The position numbers and the translations under genes were made by a program. DNA of 28,738 bases. It comes from JBFMCT01 sp046565765. GTDB lineage: Bacteria > Actinomycetota > Acidimicrobiia > Acidimicrobiales > AC-14. The notes under the pieces were generated by a model. The model was not told where the DNA came from, searched no databases, and was given only the letters and a program-made list of their open reading frames with translations. Location of the stretch: the NCBI GenBank assembly GCA_046565765.1, contig JBKHXX010000081.1, positions 1 through 28,738 of the forward strand, in the 5' to 3' direction. Below, in pieces: positions 1 to 5,884 of the stretch (its first letter is position 1; each line of letters opens with the position of its first letter).

Positions 1-418
1 TGTCGGCCCGGGCCCGGCACAGGTCCCGCACCGCCTCCTCGGCCGGCGCCGGCACCCGCACCGCCGAGAGCTGGCCGGCCCGAAACAGCAGCGCCAGGCG
101 CCGGGCGTCACGGCGGTCGGTCTTCACCCGCAGGCCCGGGGCGGTGGGGATCAGCGACGGGGCGATCACCTCGCAGCGCATGCCCGCGGACCGCAGGAGC
201 CGGGCCAGCTCATAGCCGGTGGGGCCCGCCTCATAGCAGGCCCAGACCCCGCCCGGGTTGGGGAACCGCCCCACCAGCCGGCGCACCGACTCGGGGTCAG
301 CGTTGATCTTGTCGACTGCCGGGCTGTCGGAGCCCGGCTCCAGGATCGCCGCGGAGATGGTGTTGGCGTGCACGTCCATTGCGAGGACGCGTGCTTGAGG
401 GGGAACATGGATCAACAC
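1..418 (-). mobile_element. IS110-family transposase, N-terminal part (runs off left edge)
   Basis: This is the N-terminal RuvC-like DEDD domain of an IS110-family transposase; the rest lies beyond the window. Visible family landmarks, in order, are MDVHANT (first catalytic Asp), CYEAGPTGY (catalytic Glu) and VIAPSLIP followed by VKTDRRDA (the remaining acidic residues). Translation most likely starts at GTG 418-416, with AAGGAG six bases upstream; an in-frame ATG at 379 lies only two residues before the first catalytic Asp and is less likely. Only about 100 bases separate this start from the gluD stop codon, so any left-end non-coding segment is short. IS110 elements are known to encode a guide (bridge) RNA in a non-coding end, but whether this copy has one cannot be judged here. 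The visible frame is open and undamaged. Confidence 0.88.
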
Positions 419-481
419 GGCCGGCTCCTTCTTCCGTATGTGGCTCGGTCCGCCTCATGGTGGGCAATCCACGCAAGATGC

Positions 482-500
482 GGAACGGGCCGGCCGTTCC
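482..500. repeat. Inverted repeat / hairpin between gluD and the IS110 gene
   Basis: GGAACGG (482-488) pairs perfectly with CCGTTCC (494-500) around a 5-base loop. It lies 18 bases past the gluD stop codon and has no T-run. It could be a terminator-like end of the glu operon or part of the IS110 left end. The remainder of 419-518 shows no gene. Confidence 0.4.
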
Positions 501-518
501 ATACTCACTGAGACGGTG

Positions 519-1400
519 TCAGTCCTTCTCAGGGGCCAGGGGCTCCTGGGCCTGGAGGACGGCCAGGTCCTCGACTCCCGCCACCCCGATCTGGCCGGCC
601 CGGTAGCGCCGGCGCTGGCGCATCTCCAGCCAGCGGGCCAGGCGGCTGAGGGCGAAGTTCACGACGATGTACATGGCCGCGGCCACGACCAGCGACTGGA
701 GTGGGTTGAGGAAGAACTCCCCGTTGACCCGGGCCCGGCGCAGCAGCTCCTCGTACCCGATGGCCGCGCCCAGCGACGTGTCCTTCAGGAGCGTGACCAG
801 CTGGCTGACGATGGCGGGGACCATCCGCCGCGCCGCCTGGGGGACCACCACCAGCAGCATCGACTGCCAGTAGGTCATGCCCAGGGAGGAGGCCGCCTCG
901 CTCTGGCCCCGGTCGAGCGACAGGATGCCCGCTCGGAAGATCTCCCCCAGGACGGCGCCGTTGTAGATGACCAGGGCGAGGGTCAGGGCGCCGAAGCCGG
1001 AGATGTCCACCCCGTACCGGGGAAGGCCGAGGTAGGAGAAGAAGACCAGGAGGACGAGGGGAACGCCGCGGAAGAACTCCACGTAGGCCGCCGCCGCCCA
1101 GCGCACGGGGCGGGCCCGAGACAGCCGGGCCAGGGCCATCACAGCCCCGATCAGCATGGCGCCGGCCATGGCGATCAGGGCCACCTTGATGGTGGTCAGC
1201 AGGCCGAGCAGGTAGAACCGCCACACCGGCCACTGCCTGAACATCTCCCAGCGGGTCTCGTCCAGCTGCCCCCGCTCGGAGAGCCGCCCCAAGGCCACGA
1301 CGAGGGCGGCCACCAGCAGCACCCCGAAGACCGCCGACGCCACCACGGTCAGCCGGCGCCCCCGGGGGCCGAGGGCGTCGGCCACGAAGGGGGCGGTCAC
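519..1400 (-). CDS. gluD: Glutamate-type amino-acid ABC transporter permease GluD
   Basis: Inner-membrane permease of a polar amino-acid (HisM/GluD) ABC importer, 293 residues. It has an N-terminal extension with one membrane helix (about residues 15-35) followed by the usual permease core. The EAA loop that contacts the ATPase reads EAASSLGMTYWQSMLLVVVPQA. The frame is open far upstream, but the start is placed at GTG 1400-1398 because it overlaps the gluC stop codon as GTGA, the coupling used repeatedly in this window. It also gives a normal length. It pairs with GluC as the heteromeric membrane channel, and the A-B-C-D gene order matches corynebacterial gluABCD. Substrate (glutamate versus glutamine or aspartate) is inferred from family and order. 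Confidence 0.9.
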   Translation of the reverse strand: MTAPFVADALGPRGRRLTVVASAVFGVLLVAALVVALGRLSERGQLDETRWEMFRQWPVWRFYLLGLLTTIKVALIAMAGAMLIGAVMALARLSRARPVRWAAAAYVEFFRGVPLVLLVFFSYLGLPRYGVDISGFGALTLALVIYNGAVLGEIFRAGILSLDRGQSEAASSLGMTYWQSMLLVVVPQAARRMVPAIVSQLVTLLKDTSLGAAIGYEELLRRARVNGEFFLNPLQSLVVAAAMYIVVNFALSRLARWLEMRQRRRYRAGQIGVAGVEDLAVLQAQEPLAPEKD

Positions 1401-2041
1401 CGCTTGATCGCCACCTTGCGCTCCAGCCAGCCCAAGGCCACCCCGGACGGGATGGTCATGAGCAGGTAGGCGGCCGCCGCTCCCAGGTAGGCGGGGATGA
1501 AGCGGGCGCTGGCGGTGCCGACCCGCTCGGCCGCGGCGGTCAGCTCGGGCACGGCGATCACCACCGCCAGCGAGGAGTTCTTGATGAGGGCGATGAAGAT
1601 GCCGCCGAGGGGGGCGACCACGGTGCGCAGGGCCTGGGGCAGCACGACGATGCGCAGCAGCCCGGGGAACGTGAGCCCGATCGAGCGGGCCGCCTCGACC
1701 TGGCCTCTCGCCACCGCGTTGATCCCCGACCGCACCGTCTCGGCCACGAAGGTGGCGGTGTAGGCGGTGAGCACGACGATGGCCGACGTGTAGAAGGAGT
1801 AGGTGAAGCCCAGGCTCGGGAACCCGAAGACGAACAGGAACATGAGCACGAGCAGGGGCGTGTTGCGCACCAGCTCCACGTAGGTGGCCGACACCCACCG
1901 CAGCGGCGGCACCGGGCTCACCCGCATCGCCGCCACCAGGGTGCCGAAGACGAGCGCCATGGCGAACGAGTAGACGCTCAGCTCAGCCGTCCGCCGCATC
2001 CCCTCCAGATAGACGTCGAGGTTCTCGGTGATGACGTCCAC
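1397..2041 (-). CDS. gluC: Glutamate-type amino-acid ABC transporter permease GluC
   Basis: Second membrane subunit of the importer, 214 residues, with about five hydrophobic helices. The EAA motif reads EAARSIGLTFPGLLRIVVLPQA and is preceded by YVELVRNTPLLVLMF, typical of the HisMQ permease family. The start is GTG 2041-2039, the first plausible codon after a G-rich stretch. It overlaps gluD by four bases (GTGA), so the two permeases are probably translated in step. An 80-base gap with a strong hairpin (2075-2106) separates it from gluB upstream. The length is typical for GluC-type subunits. Confidence 0.9.
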   Translation of the reverse strand: MDVITENLDVYLEGMRRTAELSVYSFAMALVFGTLVAAMRVSPVPPLRWVSATYVELVRNTPLLVLMFLFVFGFPSLGFTYSFYTSAIVVLTAYTATFVAETVRSGINAVARGQVEAARSIGLTFPGLLRIVVLPQALRTVVAPLGGIFIALIKNSSLAVVIAVPELTAAAERVGTASARFIPAYLGAAAAYLLMTIPSGVALGWLERKVAIKR

Positions 2042-2074
2042 GCCGGCCCCGCCCCGGTCGGAACGCCGTCAGTC

Positions 2075-2106
2075 CTCCTGCGGGCCGACGAAGCGGCCCG
2101 CAGGAG
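2075..2106 (-). promoter_or_regulatory. Perfect 12-bp hairpin between gluB and gluC
   Basis: Bases 2075-2086 and 2095-2106 are perfect inverted repeats of 12 bp with an 8-base loop. It sits 15 bases after the gluB stop codon and about 34 bases before gluC. There is no T-run, so full termination is unlikely. Intercistronic hairpins of this kind commonly protect an upstream binding-protein message from 3' decay and cut down downstream expression, so GluB could be made in excess of the permeases. That role is inference. Confidence 0.65.
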
Positions 2107-2121
2107 AGACGAACGGACCGG

Positions 2122-3033
2122 TCACGCGTAGCGGTCGACAGCGGGCGGGGTGGGCGTGGGGATGCCCAGCCGGCCCAGGGTGGCCTCGAACGCCCGGGCC
2201 CACGAGCCGTCCCGGTAGATCTGCTCGAGGCGGTCGTTGATGAAGGTCCGGAAGGCGGTGTCGCCCTTCTTCAGGCCGATGCCGTAGGGCTCGTCGGTGA
2301 ACTTGTTGCCGACGATCTTGAACTCGGTGGGCGAGGCTGCCACGAATCCGAGCAGGATCGAGTTGTCGGTGCTCACCGCCTGGACCCGGCCGTCACGCAG
2401 GGCCGAGACGCAGTCGGAGTACTGGTCGAAGAGCGTGAGCTGGGCCTGGGGCGCGACCCGCTCCAGGTTGGCGGCCGGGGTCGAGTTCCGGACGCTGCAC
2501 ACGTTCTTGCCGGCAAGGTCGTTGACGCCCCGGATCGAGTTGTCGTTGGTCTTGACCAAAATGTCCTGGCCGGCCACGTAGTAGGGCCCGGCGAAGTCGA
2601 TCCGCTGCTTGCGGGCGTCGTTGATGGTGTAGGTGGCGACGACGATGTCGGATGTGCCGTTCTCGATGAACAGCTCCCGGTTGGGGGTGGTCGACTCGAC
2701 GAACTCGATCTTGTTGCCCAGCGTCTCGGGAGTGCCGCCGAAGATCCCCACCGCGATCAGCTTGGCGATCTCCACGTCGAACCCCTCGACCTGGTTGTTG
2801 AGGGGGTTCTTCTGGCCCAGGCCGGGCTGGTCGAACTTGGTCCCCACGACGATCTTGCCCTTCTGCTGAAGGGCGGCCATCGTCGTGCCCGCCTGGAACT
2901 GGGGCACGGGCGCGGCCGTGGTGTTGGGTCTGTCCTGCGTCTCCTCGGAGTCGTCGTCGCTGTCGCCGCAGGCGGCCGCCACCATCATCAGGGTCAGCAA
3001 CAGGGGTAGGAATGCCCACCCGCGTCTACGCAT
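2122..3033 (-). CDS. gluB: Glutamate-type ABC transporter substrate-binding lipoprotein GluB
   Basis: Extracytoplasmic solute-binding protein (family 3, SBP_bac_3), 303 residues. The N-terminus has an arginine-rich start, a hydrophobic helix and a lipobox VAAAC with Cys22 as the lipidated residue. An acidic linker (residues 24-34) follows. The mature part opens with KIVVGTKFDQPGLG and EGFDVEIAK, close to the corynebacterial GluB pattern. The characteristic TYTIND segment follows. It delivers substrate to GluCD. The ATG at 3033-3031 lies just after gluA (14 bases between genes) with AAGGAAA a few bases upstream. The exact amino acid cannot be read from the sequence; glutamate is the best guess. 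Confidence 0.9.
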   Translation of the reverse strand: MRRRGWAFLPLLLTLMMVAAACGDSDDDSEETQDRPNTTAAPVPQFQAGTTMAALQQKGKIVVGTKFDQPGLGQKNPLNNQVEGFDVEIAKLIAVGIFGGTPETLGNKIEFVESTTPNRELFIENGTSDIVVATYTINDARKQRIDFAGPYYVAGQDILVKTNDNSIRGVNDLAGKNVCSVRNSTPAANLERVAPQAQLTLFDQYSDCVSALRDGRVQAVSTDNSILLGFVAASPTEFKIVGNKFTDEPYGIGLKKGDTAFRTFINDRLEQIYRDGSWARAFEATLGRLGIPTPTPPAVDRYA

Positions 3034-3047
3034 CTCGTTTTCCTTTC

Positions 3048-3842
3048 TCAGTGAGCGAGGATCTTCGACAGGAAGTTGCGGGCCCGCTCGGTGTCGGGAC
3101 GCTCGAAGAACTGCTCGGGCGTGGCCAGCTCCACGATCCTGCCGCCGTCCATGAACGCCACTCGGCGGGCCGCCTGGCGGGCGAACCCCATCTCGTGGCT
3201 CACGACCACCATGGTCGTGCCCTCCTGGGCCAGCTCGATCATGACGTCGAGCACTTCCTTGATCATCTCAGGGTCCAGTGCGGAAGTGGGCTCGTCGAAC
3301 AGCATGAGCTTGGGCCCCATGGCCAGGGCGCGGGCGATGGCGGCCCGCTGCTGCTGGCCGCCCGACAGCTCGGCGGGGTAGCGGTCGGCCTTCTCGGCGA
3401 TCCCCACCCGTTCGAGCAGCTTCATCCCCCGTTCCCGGGCCTCCTCCTTGGACAGCTTGCGGACCTTGACAGGTCCCAGGGTCACGTTCTGGAGGACGGT
3501 CTTGTGGGCGAACAGGTTGAAGGACTGGAAGACCATGCCGACGTCGGCCCGCAGCCGGGCCAGGGCCTTGCCCTCCTCGGGCAGCGGCTGGCCGTCGACG
3601 GTGATCCTGCCGCTGTCGATGGGCTCCAGGCGGTTGATGGTGCGACAGAGCGTGGACTTGCCCGAGCCGGACGGACCGACGACGACGAGCACCTCGCCCC
3701 GCTGGACGTCGAGATCGACGTCGTCGAGGGCGTGGACGTCGCCGAAGTGCTTGTTGACCTTCTCCAGCACGACGAGCGCCCTGGCAGAAGAGCCGTTCCC
3801 GTCCTGCTTCGGTGCCGGTTGTGAGTCCCCCAACGTGCTCAT
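3048..3842 (-). CDS. gluA: Glutamate-type ABC transporter ATP-binding protein GluA
   Basis: Cytoplasmic ATPase of the importer, 264 residues. Walker A is GPSGSGKST (residues 56-64), the Q-loop is VFQSFNLF, the signature is LSGGQQQR, Walker B is LMLFDEPTSALDPE and the switch histidine is in VVSHEMGFA. The match to GlnQ/GluA-type ATPases is strong. The start codon ATG 3842-3840 overlaps the stop of the upstream small membrane protein as ATGA and has only a weak Shine-Dalgarno, so translation is probably coupled. An N-terminal extension of about 22 residues rich in polar residues precedes the ABC fold; a later start cannot be excluded. Confidence 0.93.
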   Translation of the reverse strand: MSTLGDSQPAPKQDGNGSSARALVVLEKVNKHFGDVHALDDVDLDVQRGEVLVVVGPSGSGKSTLCRTINRLEPIDSGRITVDGQPLPEEGKALARLRADVGMVFQSFNLFAHKTVLQNVTLGPVKVRKLSKEEARERGMKLLERVGIAEKADRYPAELSGGQQQRAAIARALAMGPKLMLFDEPTSALDPEMIKEVLDVMIELAQEGTTMVVVSHEMGFARQAARRVAFMDGGRIVELATPEQFFERPDTERARNFLSKILAH

Positions 3843-4189
3843 CCCGAGGGTAACGCACCGCCGCGGTTAGCTACCGGCACCCGTTCCGGTCGCGGGGACG
3901 TGGCCGCCCTTCCCAGCAGAGCCACCACGACGATCACCAGGCCGCCGGCCACCGCCGCCGCCAGCCGCCGGCGGGCGGCGTTCTCACAGGCGTTGGCCCG
4001 GGCCAGCTCGTGGAGGCTGGTGTCCCGGGGCTCGACGTCGAGGCTGCGCACGGGGGAGCCGCACACCGCGTTGGTGGGGGGCGGCGACAGCTCGGGATCG
4101 AGCTCCCGCAGCCTCAGCAGCGGGTCGTCGCCGAAGCGCACGGTCACCGGCACGAGGGCGAACACGACCGCCACCACCACCCCGACCAT
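3839..4189 (-). CDS. Small two-helix membrane protein of unknown function
   Basis: A 116-residue protein I cannot assign to a family. Residues 2-17 form an N-terminal membrane helix, 76-93 a second one. The roughly 55-residue segment between them holds two cysteines (Cys43 in AVCGSPV and Cys68 in ANACENA) that could form an extracytoplasmic disulfide. The C-terminal tail is basic and proline-rich. Its stop codon overlaps the gluA start (ATGA), and it lies 55 bases after the PH-like gene in the same direction. This coupling supports it being a real gene and ties it to the gluABCD operon. No alternative start codon is present upstream in frame. A role in the transporter is possible but unproven. 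Confidence 0.72.
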   Translation of the reverse strand: MVGVVVAVVFALVPVTVRFGDDPLLRLRELDPELSPPPTNAVCGSPVRSLDVEPRDTSLHELARANACENAARRRLAAAVAGGLVIVVVALLGRAATSPRPERVPVANRGGALPSG

Positions 4190-4244
4190 GCCCAGCGCCA
4201 GCCAGAGCTTCCGGGGCAGGGCCAGGTTGAGCGGAGGTGCGGGG

Positions 4245-4550
4245 TTACCGGGAACCGAGCTCTCCGATGATCTCGGGGCGGCGGGTGATCGACCGGGCGT
4301 CCTGGAGGCGCTGGGCCAGGGCCGGCGGGTCGTACCCGAAGGCCCCCGCCGGGAACATGACCGAGTCGGTCGTCGAGCGGACCTCGACGGAACCGTCGTG
4401 CACGGCGATCTCTTCGATCCACTCCCAGCGGATGGCGGTGCGCTGGTCGCCGGGCCCGTTGACGGAGACGCCGTGGAGGTCGACGCGGAGCAGCAGTTTG
4501 GGGCCGAAGCGCCGCGGGCGCATCACGTGCTCGGCGACCCGTTGCAGCAC
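4245..4550 (-). CDS. Small PH-like domain protein, first gene of the glu operon
   Basis: A 101-residue soluble protein. The sequence pattern, RVDLHGVSV then TAIRWEWIEEI then GSVEVRSTTDSVMFPAGAFG and a C-terminal helix, resembles small bacterial PH-like domains that read a tryptophan-rich strand followed by an acidic turn. This assignment is by eye. The start is GTG 4550-4548. It has no Shine-Dalgarno, but TACAGT lies exactly seven bases upstream, which fits a leaderless transcript. A second possible start (ATG of HVMRP) would remove nine residues. It is followed by the two-helix membrane protein and gluABCD. Function unknown. Confidence 0.7.
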   Translation of the reverse strand: MLQRVAEHVMRPRRFGPKLLLRVDLHGVSVNGPGDQRTAIRWEWIEEIAVHDGSVEVRSTTDSVMFPAGAFGYDPPALAQRLQDARSITRRPEIIGELGSR

Positions 4551-4557
4551 GCCGGGA

Positions 4558-4563
4558 ACTGTA
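4558..4563 (-). promoter_or_regulatory. Candidate -10 hexamer for leaderless glu operon transcript
   Basis: TACAGT on the minus strand ends seven bases before GTG 4550. The spacing puts the transcript start at or next to the start codon. A short GC hairpin (4568-4581) lies just upstream, after the nnaR stop, and may end nnaR transcripts. Confidence 0.5.
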
Positions 4564-4589
4564 CAAGGCGCCCCCGGGCGCAGCCGCTC

Positions 4590-5705
4590 CTACGCTCCCA
4601 GGCCGTCGATGCGGTACCCCCGGCCGGCCACGGCCTGCACCGCGGCCCCGGCCCGGCCCAGGCGGCGGCGGAGCCGGCCCACGGTCACCTCCAGCACGTG
4701 CGGGTCGGCGTCGACCGATCCCCACACCCGCTCGAGCAGCGTCGCCCTGGGCACCACCGCCCCGCCGGCGGCGACCAGCGCCTCGAACACGGCCCGCTCC
4801 CGAGGGGTGAGGTCGGCGCGGGCCCCGTCGACCGCCACCACCGACCCCTGCACCACGACCGGGCAGCCGGCCAGGGTGAACGCCCGGCGCTCGGCTTCGA
4901 AGTGGTCGCTCAGGGCCCGTACCAGCAGACCCAGGCGGCCGACCGACGGCGCGAGGGGCGATTCGATGCCCTCCTTCATCGCCCCCTCGGCGCACACCGG
5001 GCCCACGCACGCCACCACGACCCGCTCGTTGCACACGCTGCGCAGCTCCTCGGCCACCCCGTGCCCGCCGGCGATGGTGAAGAGGTTGTGCACGGCGGGG
5101 GCGCTGGTGAAGGTGATGGCGTCGACCCGACCGTCACAGGCGGCCTCGACCAGGCGGAGCACGGGGCCGGTGTCGTCGGGCAGCCGCCACCGGTAGACCG
5201 GCACCTCCACCACGGTGGCGCCCGCCGCCCGCAGGGCCGAGGTGGGCTCGGGGTTGGGCATGCCGTACTCCTGCACCACCACCCGCTTGCCGTCGAGGTG
5301 CTCGGCCAGCACCAGTTCGACGAGGGCGTCCATCTGCTCGGTGGCCGACCGCGCCCACACCTCCAGCCCCGCGGCCGACACGGTGGCGGCCGCCTTGGGC
5401 CCGCGAGCCACGATCCTGGCCCCGGCCAAGGCGGCGGCCAGCTCGTCGGCCACGCCCCACGTGGCCGCCGCCTCCATCCACGCCCGCATGCCGATGCCGG
5501 TGGTGGCCACCACGTAGTCGGGCGGCTCGTCGAGCACGGAGCTGGTGGCGCGCCGGAGCTCGTCGTCGGACGCCAGGTACATCGTCGTCATGGTGGGCCC
5601 GTGGAGGACCGACGCTCCTCGCCGCTCGAGCAGCTCGGCCTGCTCCTGCCACCGGCGGTCGGCGGTGATCCCCACCACGAACCCGTCGAGGGGGCGAAGG
5701 GTCAT
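4590..5705 (-). CDS. nnaR: NnaR-type nitrate assimilation regulator (HemD-like + winged helix)
   Basis: A 371-residue two-domain protein. Residues 5 to about 265 are a uroporphyrinogen-III synthase (HemD)-like fold, recognised by GITADRRWQEQAELLERRG, TGIGMRAWMEAA and TFTSAPAVHNLF. Residues about 275-368 are an OmpR-type winged-helix DNA-binding domain (LTPRERAVFEALVAAGG, HVLEVTVGRLRRRLG, VAGRGYRI). This architecture is that of NnaR, known from Streptomyces and mycobacteria as an activator of nitrate/nitrite assimilation genes. Its position, divergent from nirB, fits that role exactly. Whether it still makes uroporphyrinogen III, the sirohaem precursor used by NirB, cannot be told from sequence. 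It starts at ATG 5705-5703; no strong Shine-Dalgarno or -10 is seen. Confidence 0.88.
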   Translation of the reverse strand: MTLRPLDGFVVGITADRRWQEQAELLERRGASVLHGPTMTTMYLASDDELRRATSSVLDEPPDYVVATTGIGMRAWMEAAATWGVADELAAALAGARIVARGPKAAATVSAAGLEVWARSATEQMDALVELVLAEHLDGKRVVVQEYGMPNPEPTSALRAAGATVVEVPVYRWRLPDDTGPVLRLVEAACDGRVDAITFTSAPAVHNLFTIAGGHGVAEELRSVCNERVVVACVGPVCAEGAMKEGIESPLAPSVGRLGLLVRALSDHFEAERRAFTLAGCPVVVQGSVVAVDGARADLTPRERAVFEALVAAGGAVVPRATLLERVWGSVDADPHVLEVTVGRLRRRLGRAGAAVQAVAGRGYRIDGLGA

Positions 5706-5884
5706 GTCACCAACGATTGTCGGCGCGGTCTGTGAACGACCGGTATGGCAACTGTTTCACGGCCGGGAACTGGTCCTGTACCCGATCTGACCTCACAGGC
5801 GTCGCTCCCCTGGGTGAGCGGTTCGACACCATGCGTTTACCCCCGCGCAACCGCCGGAACACAGGCGACCGCTTGGCTTGACCC
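5706..5884. promoter_or_regulatory. Divergent nnaR-nirB control region
   Basis: A 179-base gap between the divergent starts is the longest spacer near the nitrate genes and should hold the NnaR and probably GlnR sites. It contains a dyad GTGAA (5732-5736)/TTCAC (5756-5760) with 19 bases between, and two GTTT(C)AC-like words (5754-5760 and 5835-5840). I could not fit a full GlnR box. No confident -10/-35 is visible for nirB. It is less GC-rich than the coding sequence around it. Confidence 0.6.

Noticed and set aside
5754..5840. GlnR box in the nnaR-nirB spacer
   Set aside because: Only isolated GTTT(C)AC-like words are present; the four-part spaced pattern could not be fitted.
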